Of a stretch of 64,000 bases of DNA, positions 35,982 through 45,551 are shown one piece after another. This stretch comes from Kitasatospora xanthocidica (GTDB lineage: Bacteria > Actinomycetota > Actinomycetes > Streptomycetales > Streptomycetaceae): NCBI RefSeq assembly GCF_014656195.1, contig NZ_BNBY01000027.1, positions 1 to 64,000 on the forward strand, written 5' to 3'. The translations under genes were made by a program, and so were the position numbers. Positions within the stretch are counted from its first letter, which is position 1, and each line of letters opens with the position of its first letter. The notes below the pieces were generated by a model that was not told the origin of the DNA, made no database searches, and was given only the letters and a program-made list of their open reading frames with translations.

Positions 35982-38900
35982 GTGCACCTGAAGAGTCTGA
36001 CGCTGCGCGGGTTCAAGTCCTTCGCCTCCGCCACCACCCTGCGCTTCGAACCGGGCATCACCTGCGTGGTCGGCCCGAACGGCTCCGGCAAGTCGAACGT
36101 GGTCGACGCGCTGTCCTGGGTGATGGGCGAGCAGGGCGCCAAGTCGCTGCGCGGCGGCAAGATGGAGGACGTCATCTTCGCCGGGACCAGCGGGCGCGCC
36201 CCGCTCGGCCGCGCCGAGGTCAGCCTCACCATCGACAACACCGACGGCGCCCTGCCGATCGACTACGCCGAGGTGACCATCACCCGGACGATGTTCCGCA
36301 ACGGCGGCAGCGAGTACGCGCTCAACGGCGAGACCTGCCGCCTGCTGGACATCCAGGAGCTGCTCTCCGACTCCGGCATCGGCCGGGAGATGCACGTCAT
36401 CGTCGGGCAGGGACAGCTGGACTCCGTCCTGCACGCCGACCCGATGGGCCGGCGCGCCTTCATCGAGGAGGCGGCCGGCGTCCTCAAGCACCGCAAGCGC
36501 AAGGAGAAGGCGCTGCGGAAGCTGGACGCGATGCAGGCCAACCTCAACCGGGTCCAGGACCTGGTGGCCGAACTGCGCCGCCAACTCGGCCCGCTCGGCC
36601 GACAGGCCAGGATCGCCCGCCGGGCCGCCGGCATCCAGGCCGACCTGCGCGACGCCCGGCTGCGACTGCTCGCCGACGACCTGTCCACCCTGCGCCGGGC
36701 CGTCGAGGCCGAGGTCGCGGACGAGCTGGCGCTGCGGCTGCGCCGGACCACCGTCGAGCAGGAGCTGGCCCGCGCCGTCCAGCGCGAGCGTGTCCTGGAG
36801 GCCCAGGTCCAGCAGCTCGGCCCCGGCCTGGAGGCCGCCCGGCAGACCTGGTACCGGCTCTCCGCGCTCGCCGAGCGCACCCGCGGCACCATCGGACTGG
36901 CCGAGGCCAGGGCCCGGCACGCCGCCGCCGGCGGGCGGGTCGAGGAGCGCACCGGACGCGACCCCGAGCAGCTGGAGCAGGAGGCCGCCCGGGTCCGCGA
37001 GGAGGAGGCCGAACTGGCCGGGGCTCTGGAGGAGGCCCGGTACGCGCTGGCCGAGGCGGTCGAGCGCAAGGGCGGGCTGGAACGCGAACTGGCCGCCGAG
37101 GAACGCCGGCTGCGCGACGCCGCCCGGGCCATCGCCGACCGCAGGGAAGGGCTCGCCCGGCTGCAGGGACAGGCCGCCGCCGCCCGCTCCGAGGCCGCCG
37201 CCGCCCAGGCCGAGACCGGCCGGCTCGCCGAGGCCAGGGACGAGGCGCTGCTGCGCGCCGAGGCCGCGCGCGCCGAACTGGAGGAACTCCAGCAGCAGGT
37301 CGACGGCACGGCCGGGGACGACGAGCGGGCCGAGACCGGGTACCGGGAGGCGCGTGAGCGGCTGGCCGCCGTCGAACGGGAACTCACCGCCGCCCGGGAG
37401 GCGGCCGGCGCCGCCGAACGCGAACGGGCCGGGCTCACCGCGCGTCACGAGGCGCTCTCGCTCGGGCTGCGCCGCAAGGACGGCACCGGCGCGCTGCTCG
37501 CGGCGGGGGAGCGGCTGGACGGGCTGCTCGGCCCGGCGGCCGGGCTGCTGCGGATCGAGACCGGCCACGAGGTGCCGGTGGCGGCGGCGCTCGGGGCCGC
37601 GGCCGACGCGGTGGCCGTCGACTCGCCGACCGCCGCCGCCGGGGCGCTGCGACTGCTCCGGGCCGACGACGCCGGGCGGGCCGCCCTGCTGATCGCGGGC
37701 GCGGCCGACGGGCCCGGCGTGGCCGATGTGCCCGGTGCGGCGGGGGAGTTGCCGGACGGCGCCCGCTGGGCTGCCGAACTGGTGTACGGCCCCGCCGAGT
37801 TGCTCGCCGCCGTACGGCGCTTGCTGGCCGGGGTGGCGGTGGTCCCGGACCTGGACGCGGCGCTGCGGCTGGTCGCGGACCACCCCGGGCTGACCGCCGT
37901 CACCGCCGACGGGGACCGGCTGGGCGCCGGCTTCGCGCACGGCGGCGCCGGCGGCGCGCCGAGCCTGCTGGAGACCCAGGCCGCGGTCGACGAGACGGCC
38001 CGGGCGATCGGCGAACTCACCGACCGCTGCGCCGAGTCGGCCGAACGGCTGGCCGAACTCACCGAGCGGCGCCGGGAGTCGGCCGCCGAGGTCGAACGGC
38101 AAGGCGAGCGGCGACGGCAGGCGGAGCGGGAACGGGCCCAGGTCGCCGGCGCGCTCGGCCGCCTCGGCGGGCAGGCCCGGGCCGCCGTCGGCGAGGCCGA
38201 ACGGCTGTCGGCCGCCGCCGCGCGGGCCGAGCAGGGCCTGGCCGCCGTGCTGACCGCCGCCGAGGAGGCGGCGCGCCGCCTGGCCCTGGCCGAGGAGTCG
38301 GCGGACGCCGGGGAGGACGAGCCGGACCCCGCCGAGCAGCAGCGGCTGGCGGAGGCCGCGAGCGCCGCCCGGCAGGCCGAACTGGAGGCCCGGCTCGCGG
38401 TGCGCACCCACGAGGAGCGGGTGCGCGCGCTGGCCGGGCGGGCGGACCAGCTGGACCGGGCCGCCCGCGCCGAGCGCGAGGCGCGCGCCCGCGCCGCCGA
38501 GCGCCGCCGGCGGGCCGAGCACGACGCCGGGGTGGCGAACGCCGTCGCGGCCGGCGCCCGGCAGCTGCTCGCCTGTCTGGAGGTGTCGCTGGCCCGCGCG
38601 GACGCCGGGCGGGCGGCCGTCGAACAGGCGCGCGGCGAACGCGAGCAGGAGCTGCGGGAGCACCGCGAGCACGGCCGCGGCCTCAAGGAGGAGCTGGACA
38701 AGCTGGTCGACGCCGGGCACCGGGACGAGGTGCTGCGGGCGGAGAAGCGGCTGCGGATCGAGCAGCTGGAGTCCCGCGCGCTGGAGGAGTTCGGCATCGA
38801 CGGCGGCGAGCTGCTGGCCGGGTACGGGCCGGACCGGCCGGTCCCGCCCGCGACGCCGGAGGACGGCCAGGAGCCGGGGGAGCCGTACCCGTACGTCCGG

Positions 38901-39617
38901 GCCGAGCAGGAGAAGCGGCTGCGGGCCGCCGAGAAGGCGTACCAGCAGCTCGGCAAGGTCAACCCGCTGGCGCTGGAGGAGTTCGCCGCGCTGGAGGAGC
39001 GCCACAAGTTCCTCGGCGAGCAGCTGGACGACCTCAAGCGCGGCCGGCGCGACCTGCTGGACATCGTCCGGGACGTGGACCAGCGGGTCGAGCAGCTGTT
39101 CACCGCGGCGTACCACGACACCGCCGCGCAGTTCGAGGGCGTCTTCGCCCGGCTCTTCCCGGGCGGGGAGGGCCGGCTGGTGCTGACCGATCCGGACGAC
39201 ATGCTCGCCACCGGGGTCGAGGTGGAGGCCCGGCCGCCCGGCAAGAAGGTCAAGCGGCTGTCCCTGCTGTCCGGCGGCGAGCGCTCGCTGACCGCGGTGG
39301 CGCTGCTGGTCGCGATCTTCAAGGCCAGGCCCAGCCCGTTCTACGTGATGGACGAGGTGGAGGCGGCGCTGGACGAGACCAACCTGCGCCGGCTGGTCGG
39401 GATCATGGAGGAGCTGCGGGAGAGCTCCCAGCTGATCGTGATCACCCACCAGAAGCTGACCATGGAGTCCGCCGACGCCCTCTACGGCGTGACGATGAAG
39501 GGCGACGGCATCTCCCAGGTGATCAGCCAGCGGCTGCGGGACGCGGACCGGGCCCGGGGCAGGGAGCGGGACGGGGCCCGGGAGCGGCCGATGGGGGTGC
39601 GTACCGCACCGGTGTAG
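35982..39617 (+). CDS. smc: Chromosome segregation protein SMC
   Basis: Large condensin ATPase of 1211 aa that compacts and segregates chromosomes. Walker A GPNGSGKSN is at residues 31-39, two long coiled coils enclose a hinge near 500-670, the ABC signature LSGGERSL is near 1096 and Walker B FYVMDEVEAALDE near 1117. I chose the GTG at 35982 (product MHLKSLTLRGFKSFASATTL), preceded by GAGGAG; the in-frame ATG at 35901 would add 27 unlike residues. ftsY follows after 47 nt. Confidence 0.97.
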   Translation: MHLKSLTLRGFKSFASATTLRFEPGITCVVGPNGSGKSNVVDALSWVMGEQGAKSLRGGKMEDVIFAGTSGRAPLGRAEVSLTIDNTDGALPIDYAEVTITRTMFRNGGSEYALNGETCRLLDIQELLSDSGIGREMHVIVGQGQLDSVLHADPMGRRAFIEEAAGVLKHRKRKEKALRKLDAMQANLNRVQDLVAELRRQLGPLGRQARIARRAAGIQADLRDARLRLLADDLSTLRRAVEAEVADELALRLRRTTVEQELARAVQRERVLEAQVQQLGPGLEAARQTWYRLSALAERTRGTIGLAEARARHAAAGGRVEERTGRDPEQLEQEAARVREEEAELAGALEEARYALAEAVERKGGLERELAAEERRLRDAARAIADRREGLARLQGQAAAARSEAAAAQAETGRLAEARDEALLRAEAARAELEELQQQVDGTAGDDERAETGYREARERLAAVERELTAAREAAGAAERERAGLTARHEALSLGLRRKDGTGALLAAGERLDGLLGPAAGLLRIETGHEVPVAAALGAAADAVAVDSPTAAAGALRLLRADDAGRAALLIAGAADGPGVADVPGAAGELPDGARWAAELVYGPAELLAAVRRLLAGVAVVPDLDAALRLVADHPGLTAVTADGDRLGAGFAHGGAGGAPSLLETQAAVDETARAIGELTDRCAESAERLAELTERRRESAAEVERQGERRRQAERERAQVAGALGRLGGQARAAVGEAERLSAAAARAEQGLAAVLTAAEEAARRLALAEESADAGEDEPDPAEQQRLAEAASAARQAELEARLAVRTHEERVRALAGRADQLDRAARAEREARARAAERRRRAEHDAGVANAVAAGARQLLACLEVSLARADAGRAAVEQARGEREQELREHREHGRGLKEELDKLVDAGHRDEVLRAEKRLRIEQLESRALEEFGIDGGELLAGYGPDRPVPPATPEDGQEPGEPYPYVRAEQEKRLRAAEKAYQQLGKVNPLALEEFAALEERHKFLGEQLDDLKRGRRDLLDIVRDVDQRVEQLFTAAYHDTAAQFEGVFARLFPGGEGRLVLTDPDDMLATGVEVEARPPGKKVKRLSLLSGGERSLTAVALLVAIFKARPSPFYVMDEVEAALDETNLRRLVGIMEELRESSQLIVITHQKLTMESADALYGVTMKGDGISQVISQRLRDADRARGRERDGARERPMGVRTAPV

Positions 39618-39664
39618 GGCGGCGGCGGTCCATCCGGGCTCCGGTCACGGATACTGGAGCGGAT

Positions 39665-40891
39665 ATGGAATACGTGATCCTTGCCGTAGTCATCGCCGTG
39701 GTCGCCGTCGGCGCGATCGCCGGCCTCGTCGTTTCCGGCAGACGACGCCAGCAGCTGCCCCCGAAGTCGCAGGCGCCGGTCATCACGGCGCCGAAGCCCA
39801 CCCCGGCGGAACCCCAGGTCGGCGACGAGTCCGCGCCGCCGACCGAGGAACCCCGCCGCACCGTCGAGGAGGTGCAACTCCCGGCGGAGCCGGCGGCCCC
39901 CGAGGCCGTCGAGGCCGTCGAGGTCGAGCCCGCCGAGGCCGAGGCGGCCCCCGCCGTCGAGGTCCCCGAGCCCACCGCCGGCCGGCTGGTCCGGCTGCGC
40001 TCGCGGCTCTCCCGCTCGCAGAACTCGCTCGGCAAGGGCCTGCTCTCGCTGCTCTCGCGCGAGCACCTGGACGAGGACACCTGGGAGGAGATCGAGGAGA
40101 CCCTGCTCACCGCCGACGTCGGCGTCACCCCCACCCAGGAACTGGTCGAGCGGCTGCGCACCCGGGTGAAGGTGCTCGGCACCCGTACGCCCGAGGAGCT
40201 GCGCGCGCTGCTGCGCGAGGAACTGGTCGAGCTGGTCGGCAAGGACTCCGACCGCGTCGTCCGCTCCACCAAGCACGAGGACGGCCCGGCCGTGGTCCTG
40301 GTCGTCGGCGTCAACGGCGTCGGCAAGACCACCACCACCGGCAAGCTGGCCCGCGTCCTGGTCGCCGACGGCCGCACGGTGGTCCTCGGCGCCGCCGACA
40401 CCTTCCGTGCCGCCGCCGCGGACCAGCTGCAGACCTGGGGCGAGCGGGTCGGTGCGCGCACCGTGCGCGGCCCCGAGGGCGGGGACCCGGCCTCGATCGC
40501 CTTCGACGCGGTCAAGGAGGGCATCGCCGAGGGCGTCGACACCGTGCTGATCGACACCGCCGGCCGACTGCACACCAAGACCGGTCTGATGGACGAGCTG
40601 GGCAAGGTCAAGCGGGTCGTGGAGAAGCACGGCCCGGTGGACGAGGTGCTGCTGGTGCTGGACGCCACCACCGGCCAGAACGGCCTGATCCAGGCCCGGG
40701 TGTTCGCCGAGGTGGTCGACATCACCGGCATCGTGCTGACCAAGCTGGACGGCACCGCCAAGGGCGGCATCGTGGTCGCGGTCCAGCGCGAGCTGGGCGT
40801 GCCGGTCAAGCTGATCGGCCTGGGCGAGGGCGCCGACGACCTGGCGCCGTTCGAGCCGGGTGCGTTCGTGGACGCGCTGATCGGGGACTGA
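39665..40891 (+). CDS. ftsY: Signal recognition particle receptor FtsY
   Basis: Membrane-bound GTPase receptor of SRP, 408 aa. An N-terminal membrane segment (YVILAVVIAVVAVGAIAGLV) is followed by an acidic A domain of Glu/Ala/Pro, then the NG GTPase domain: P-loop GVNGVGKT at 215-222, DTAGR near 298-302 and TKLDGTAKGG. The membrane helix is an actinobacterial trait, since most bacterial FtsY proteins are peripheral. Its partner Ffh is encoded at 48621. Confidence 0.97.
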   Translation: MEYVILAVVIAVVAVGAIAGLVVSGRRRQQLPPKSQAPVITAPKPTPAEPQVGDESAPPTEEPRRTVEEVQLPAEPAAPEAVEAVEVEPAEAEAAPAVEVPEPTAGRLVRLRSRLSRSQNSLGKGLLSLLSREHLDEDTWEEIEETLLTADVGVTPTQELVERLRTRVKVLGTRTPEELRALLREELVELVGKDSDRVVRSTKHEDGPAVVLVVGVNGVGKTTTTGKLARVLVADGRTVVLGAADTFRAAAADQLQTWGERVGARTVRGPEGGDPASIAFDAVKEGIAEGVDTVLIDTAGRLHTKTGLMDELGKVKRVVEKHGPVDEVLLVLDATTGQNGLIQARVFAEVVDITGIVLTKLDGTAKGGIVVAVQRELGVPVKLIGLGEGADDLAPFEPGAFVDALIGD

Positions 40892-40915
40892 GGCTCCCCG
40901 CCGGCCTGGGCCGGG

Positions 40916-40946
40916 AAGGGTCCGCTCCGCTGGGGGCGGGCCCTTT
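40916..40946 (+). terminator. Terminator of smc-ftsY
   Basis: AAGGGTCCGC at 40916-40925 pairs with GCGGGCCCTT at 40936-40945 and is followed by TTTCG. Confidence 0.8.
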
Positions 40947-41020
40947 CGCGTACCCGGGGCCGGATGGGCGGGCGACCGCGCCAAGGGCCGCCCGAGCCGC
41001 GTCACGGGTGGGACGGGGAA

Positions 41021-41067
41021 CCCGACCCGAGCCGAGGGGTCAGAGCGCTTCGGAGGCGAGCGGGCGG
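41021..41067. repeat. Deleted/diverged relative of the 123 bp palindromic repeat, copy D
   Basis: Read on the minus strand it begins CCGCCCGCTCGCCTCCG and ends CTCGGCTCGGGTCGGG, matching both ends of the 123 bp element with the centre missing and a few changes. It ends one base before the stop codon of the next leftward gene. Confidence 0.55.
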
Positions 41068-41068
41068 A

Positions 41069-41776
41069 TCAGGACGCGATCCAGGCCGGTTCGGCGGTGC
41101 GCTCGCGGCCGCGGTGGCAGGCGTACGCGAGGGTGCCGAGCAGCAGGCGGGCCTCGGGCGGGCAGCCGGCGTTGTCGCGGGTGGGGCGGCGCAGCCAGCG
41201 GACCGGGCCGAGGCCGCCGAGGACGGTGGGCGGGGCGGCGACGTAGCTGCCCTCGCCGTGGCAGGTGAGGTCGAGCGCGGCGTCGTCCCAGCCCATCCGG
41301 TAGAGCAGGTCGGGCAGGCGGCGGGCGGTGCCGGCGGCGACCAGGAACTGCAGCCGGCCGGTGGGTGCGGCGAGCACCGGGCCGACCTGGGTGCCCATCC
41401 GCTCCAGCCGGACCAGTGCCTGCAGGCCGGCCTGCTCGGGGACGTCCAGGACGTCGAAGGCGCGGCCGGTGGGGAACAGCACCGAGCCCTCGGCGCGACC
41501 GGCGCGGGCCCGGCCCTCGCCGCCCGGTACGGGGTGCAGGCCGGGCGCGGCGCAGCGGGCGGCGCCGCAGGGACAGCGGGTCGGGGCGGTGGCGCCGGCG
41601 GCCGGGGCTGCGGCGACGGGTGCTGCGGCGGCCGGGTCTCCGGTGGCGACCGCCCAGCCCCAGCGGCCGGTGTACTCCGCGGCGGCCTGGGACGCGGTGA
41701 CCTTGGTGCGGCGGCGCGCGCCCAGCGGTGCCAGCCGCAGGTGCCCCAGTCGAAGTTCGCCGAACAGGTTGTCCAT
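41069..41776 (-). CDS. Bifunctional DNA primase/polymerase-like (prim-pol N-terminal) domain protein
   Basis: A 235 aa protein with the layout of actinomycete prim-pol-like proteins: an AEYTGRWGWAVATGDPA start, a cysteine cluster PCGAARCAAPGLHPV that resembles the family's CPC...HP signature, LFPTGRAFDVLDVP, and GEGSYVAAPPTVLGG. The usual acidic metal site is not clearly complete, so it may be a non-catalytic relative. The ATG at 41776 has GGGGGAGG upstream. The gene before nsdA in S. coelicolor (SCO5581) is of this type. Confidence 0.82.
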   Translation of the reverse strand: MDNLFGELRLGHLRLAPLGARRRTKVTASQAAAEYTGRWGWAVATGDPAAAAPVAAAPAAGATAPTRCPCGAARCAAPGLHPVPGGEGRARAGRAEGSVLFPTGRAFDVLDVPEQAGLQALVRLERMGTQVGPVLAAPTGRLQFLVAAGTARRLPDLLYRMGWDDAALDLTCHGEGSYVAAPPTVLGGLGPVRWLRRPTRDNAGCPPEARLLLGTLAYACHRGRERTAEPAWIAS

Positions 41777-42392
41777 GCCTCCCCCAACAGGTTCTCGTTG
41801 CCGATGGTTACGGGACGGTGACTGTGTGTCGATTGTCAGGTGTGTGGTGCGTAGTGCGGTGGCGGCGCGCAGCGCGTGGTGTGCGCCTGTTCCGGTGGTG
41901 CGCCTCGGGCGCCGCCTTGTGGGGGCGGCGCGGATGCCGGATCGTCGTGTGCGCGAGGCTGTTGCCGCCCGGAGTGGGTGGTGAACTCGCTTGTGCCTGA
42001 GGTGAATTGCGGGTTCTGCCGGGCTCCCCGGGGTGAGCCCGGGGACTTGGCGGCCCGCATATGCCGGACCGCCGGGACTACCTAGTGAAGCGTGTGCCCC
42101 CTGACTTCGGTTCACTCCTGGGGGTGGCGAAAGGTGGCGTTTCGCCAGGGCCGCTCCCGCGGGCCCCTCGCGGGGCATTACGTTCAGGGCGCGGATGTCG
42201 TCGGTGATCCCGCTCCGGGCCGTCGGGGACCGGGAGTTGGGAATCTGACGGCTCGTCCGCGACGATGGCACACCAGTGCGAGGGCGCGGCACGGCACCAC
42301 CTCAGGCACGGCACGCCTGGCAAGAGCCCGCAACCGTCGGGCGGTCACGATCGGGGGCCCCGCGAGGGGCCGGGCGGGATGGGACGTTCCCC
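41777..42392. promoter_or_regulatory. Gap of 616 nt upstream of nsdA and the prim-pol-like gene
   Basis: This divergent region must hold promoters for both genes. It is GC-poor only locally (41800-42060, with several GTG/TGT runs). I find no convincing -35/-10 pair, no tRNA and no clear repeat; several short frames here lack codon bias. The long leader before nsdA is consistent with complex control of a developmental gene. Confidence 0.4.
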
Positions 42393-43847
42393 ATGGCAGA
42401 GAAGCAACCCAATGAGAAGCTGACCACGTGGTTCGCCCGCAGCGGCTGGTCCAAGGGTGAGCTGGCCCGGCAGGTGAACCGCCGGGCCCGGCAGATCGGC
42501 GCCCACCACGTGTCCACCGACACCTCCCGGGTGCGCCGCTGGCTCGACGGCGAGCAGCCCCGCGAGCCGATCCCCAAGATCATGTCGGAGCTCTTCTCCG
42601 AGCGCTTCGGCTCGGTCGTCTCGATCGAGGACCTCGGCCTGCGCGCCGCCATCCCGGTCTCCACCGTGGGCGGCGGGGTCGACCTGCCGTGGAGCGGCCC
42701 GCAGACCGTCCAGCTGATCAGTGACTACTCCCGCAGCGACCTGATGCTGAACCGCCGGGGCTTCCTCGGCACCTCGCTGGCGCTGACCGCCGGCGCCGCG
42801 CTGATCGAGCCGATGCAGCGCTGGCTGACCCCCGGCCCGACCGGCGTGCCCACCCCGATCCTGACCGCGGCCAACGGCGGCGAGGCGTTCACCGGTCGGC
42901 TCTCCGAACCCGAGCTCGAACTGCTGGAGCAGACCACGGTCATGTTCCGCCAGTGGGACGCGCAGAACGGCGGCGGGCTGCGCCGCAAGGCCGTCGTCGG
43001 CCAGCTGCACGAGGTCACCGACCTGCTCCAGGAGACGTACAGCGAGGACACCACCCGGCGGCTGTTCCGGCTCACCGCCGAACTCGCCCACCTGGCCGGC
43101 TGGATGTCGTACGACGTCGGGATGCACCCGAGCGCGCAGAAGTACTACGTGCTGGCCCTGCACGCGGCCAAGGAGGCCGGCGACCGCCCGTTCGGCGCGC
43201 TGATCCTGACCGACATGAGCCGCCAGATGATCCACCTCAACCGGGGCGAGGACGCCCTGGAGCTGATCCACCTGGCGCAGTACGGCAGCCGCGACACCGC
43301 CACCCCGCGCCAGCAGTCCCTGCTGTACGCGATGGAGGCGCGCGCCTACGCCACCATCGGCGAGATCAACCGCTGCGCCCGGGCGATCCGGCTGTCCGAG
43401 GACACCTTCACCGACATCCGCGAGGGGGACGAGGAGCCGGACTGGCTGAAGTTCTTCTCGCCGGCCGAGCTGAACGCGGAGAACGCGCACTCCTTCCGCG
43501 ACCTCGCGTACCACTCCGACAACGCCCAGCTGTACGCCTCGCTGTCGGCGCCGGTGATGGAGCGTGCCGTCGACCTGTTCCGCCAGGACGGCGACCACGT
43601 GCGCTCGTACGCCTTCAACCTGATCGGCATGGCCAGCGTGCACCTGCTGCAGCGGGAGGCCGAGCAGGCGGCGGTGATGGCCGAGCAGGCGGTGGACATC
43701 GCGACCAAGGTGCGCTCGGAGCGGCTGAACTCCCGGGTGCGCAAGACCACGGAGGCCGCCGCGGCCCGGTTCAAGGGCGTGGACGCGGTGAGCCGGCTCA
43801 AGGAGCGGGTGGTTCAGGACATCCCGGAGTACGTCTCGGTGGTCTGA
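42393..43847 (+). CDS. nsdA: NsdA-type negative regulator of differentiation (TPR protein)
   Basis: A 484 aa regulator: a helix-turn-helix-like N-terminus (WFARSGWSKGELARQVNRRA and HVSTDTSRVRRWLDGEQPREP), a Tat-like RRGFLGTSLALTAGAAL stretch near 125-142, and helical TPR-like repeats to the end. The sequence and position before amtB match NsdA (SCO5582), which represses sporulation and antibiotic production in S. coelicolor. The ATG at 42393 starts the conserved part. Confidence 0.95.
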   Translation: MAEKQPNEKLTTWFARSGWSKGELARQVNRRARQIGAHHVSTDTSRVRRWLDGEQPREPIPKIMSELFSERFGSVVSIEDLGLRAAIPVSTVGGGVDLPWSGPQTVQLISDYSRSDLMLNRRGFLGTSLALTAGAALIEPMQRWLTPGPTGVPTPILTAANGGEAFTGRLSEPELELLEQTTVMFRQWDAQNGGGLRRKAVVGQLHEVTDLLQETYSEDTTRRLFRLTAELAHLAGWMSYDVGMHPSAQKYYVLALHAAKEAGDRPFGALILTDMSRQMIHLNRGEDALELIHLAQYGSRDTATPRQQSLLYAMEARAYATIGEINRCARAIRLSEDTFTDIREGDEEPDWLKFFSPAELNAENAHSFRDLAYHSDNAQLYASLSAPVMERAVDLFRQDGDHVRSYAFNLIGMASVHLLQREAEQAAVMAEQAVDIATKVRSERLNSRVRKTTEAAAARFKGVDAVSRLKERVVQDIPEYVSVV

Positions 43848-43866
43848 CCGCCGCTCCCACCTGACT

Positions 43867-43904
43867 CCACCGACCGTGGCGGCCGCCGCCGTCACGGTCG
43901 GTGG
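43867..43904 (+). terminator. Terminator of nsdA
   Basis: CCACCGACCGTG at 43867-43878 pairs with CACGGTCGGTGG at 43893-43904, followed by CTCTTTC. Confidence 0.85.
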
Positions 43905-44044
43905 CTCTTTCGCGCCCGGGCTCGGCCGGTTTCGCGTCTGCGGCCGTCCGGGGTGTCCGGAGCCGTCCCGTGCGGCGGCACGGTAGCCCGTCCGGGTGGT
44001 CCGGAGGCCCCGGTTCACGTGGCCGTAACCCGTGCGTCGCACGC

Positions 44045-44082
44045 GTCACGGCCGCGAAACAACCGGCCGCACTGGCCGAAAC
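44045..44082 (+). promoter_or_regulatory. GlnR box upstream of amtB
   Basis: GTCAC at 44045-44049, six nucleotides, GAAAC at 44056-44060, then six, a degenerate CCGCA, six, and GAAAC at 44078-44082. This is the spacing of the Streptomyces GlnR consensus gTnAC-n6-GAAAC-n6-GTnAC-n6-GAAAC, about 100 nt before the amtB start, where GlnR activates ammonium-uptake genes. Confidence 0.8.
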
Positions 44083-44177
44083 CAGCCTTCGGCACGCTCC
44101 TCCTCATCGCCGACACCCCGGAGTGGCACGGGACAGGACCCCGGGTGCGGATCGGCTTGAACGCAGAGGAGACGCCG

Positions 44178-45551
44178 ATGCCGGACGGCTTCAGCGCGGG
44201 CGACACCGCCTTCGTGCTCATCAGTGCGGCCCTGGTCATGGTGATGACCCCGGGCCTGGCCTTCTTCTACGGGGGCATGGTCAGGGCCAAGAGCACACTG
44301 AACATGCTGGCGATGAGTTTCCTCTCGCTCGGCATCGTCAGCGTGCTCTGGGTCCTCTACGGGTACTCGCTCAGCTTCGGGCCCGACGCCTTCGGCGGAC
44401 TGATCGGCAACCTGGACTTCCTCGGGATGCGCGGCATCGGCCTGAACGAGCTGAGCGGGACCATCCCGGTCACCGCCTTCGCGATCTTCCAGCTGATGTT
44501 CGCGATCATCACACCGGCGCTGATCAGCGGCGCCATCGCGGACCGGGCCAAGTTCGCCGCCTGGGGCCTGTTCATCGCGCTCTGGGTGACGGTCGTCTAC
44601 TTCCCGGTCGCGCACTGGGTCTTCTTCTTCGACGGCGGCAACGGCGGCTGGCTGGGCGACCGCAACGGCGTGATCGACTTCGCCGGCGGCACGGCCGTGC
44701 ACATCAACGCCGGTGTCGCGGGCCTCGCGCTCTGCCTGGTGCTGGGCAAGCGGGTCGGCTTCAAGAAGGACCCGATGCGCCCGCACAGCCTGCCGCTGGT
44801 GATGCTCGGCTCCGGGCTGCTGTGGTTCGGCTGGTTCGGCTTCAACGCGGGCTCGGCGCTGGCCGCCAACGGCGTCGCCGCGATGGCGATGGTCAACACC
44901 CAGGTCGCCACCGGTGCGGCGCTGGTCGGCTGGCTGATCTACGAGAAGCTGAAGCACGGCGCGTTCACCACGCTGGGCGCCGCCTCCGGCGCGGTGGCCG
45001 GACTGGTCGCGATCACCCCGGCCTGCGGCTCGGTCAGCCCGCTCGGCGCGGTGGCGATCGGCCTGGTCGCCGGCGCGGTCTGCGCCGCCGCCGTCTCGCT
45101 GAAGTACCGCTGGGGCTTCGACGACTCGCTCGACGTGGTGGGCGTGCACGCGGTGGGCGGGGCGATCGGCTCGCTGCTGGTCGGCGTCTTCGCCACCGGC
45201 GGGGTCGGCCAGACCGCCAAGGGCCTGTTCTACGGCGGCGGGCTCGGGCAGCTCGGCAAGCAGGCGATGGGCGTGGCCGTGGTCGCGGCGTACTCCTTCG
45301 TCCTCTCCTGGCTGCTGGCCAAGGCGGTGGACAAGCTGGTCGGCTTCCGGGTCGCCGAGGAGGTCGAGGTGGCCGGCATCGACCAGGCCGAACACGCCGA
45401 GTCCGCCTACGATTTCAGCGCCGTCGGCGCGGGACTGGCGCGGGCCCTCCCGGGCCTGGCCACGGCCGCCGCACCGGGCGGTCCGTCCGCCGAGAAGCCC
45501 ACCGAGAAGGCCGCCGGAAAGGCCGCCGAGAAGACCGAGGTCGACGCCTGA
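44178..45551 (+). CDS. amtB: Ammonium transporter
   Basis: A membrane channel of 457 aa with about 11 helices. The conserved pore histidines are His175 (in AVHINAG) and His324 (in GVHAVGG), close to the E. coli His168/His318 pair. The C-terminal tail is extended and Ala/Lys/Glu-rich. The ATG at 44178 follows AGAGGAG. It overlaps glnK by one base (TGATG), making a translationally coupled operon, and a GlnR box precedes it. Confidence 0.97.
   Translation: MPDGFSAGDTAFVLISAALVMVMTPGLAFFYGGMVRAKSTLNMLAMSFLSLGIVSVLWVLYGYSLSFGPDAFGGLIGNLDFLGMRGIGLNELSGTIPVTAFAIFQLMFAIITPALISGAIADRAKFAAWGLFIALWVTVVYFPVAHWVFFFDGGNGGWLGDRNGVIDFAGGTAVHINAGVAGLALCLVLGKRVGFKKDPMRPHSLPLVMLGSGLLWFGWFGFNAGSALAANGVAAMAMVNTQVATGAALVGWLIYEKLKHGAFTTLGAASGAVAGLVAITPACGSVSPLGAVAIGLVAGAVCAAAVSLKYRWGFDDSLDVVGVHAVGGAIGSLLVGVFATGGVGQTAKGLFYGGGLGQLGKQAMGVAVVAAYSFVLSWLLAKAVDKLVGFRVAEEVEVAGIDQAEHAESAYDFSAVGAGLARALPGLATAAAPGGPSAEKPTEKAAGKAAEKTEVDA

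Noticed and set aside
35796..39449. A 1217-codon minus-strand frame opposite smc
   Set aside because: Mirror frame of a strongly biased gene; the plus-strand frame has complete SMC motifs.
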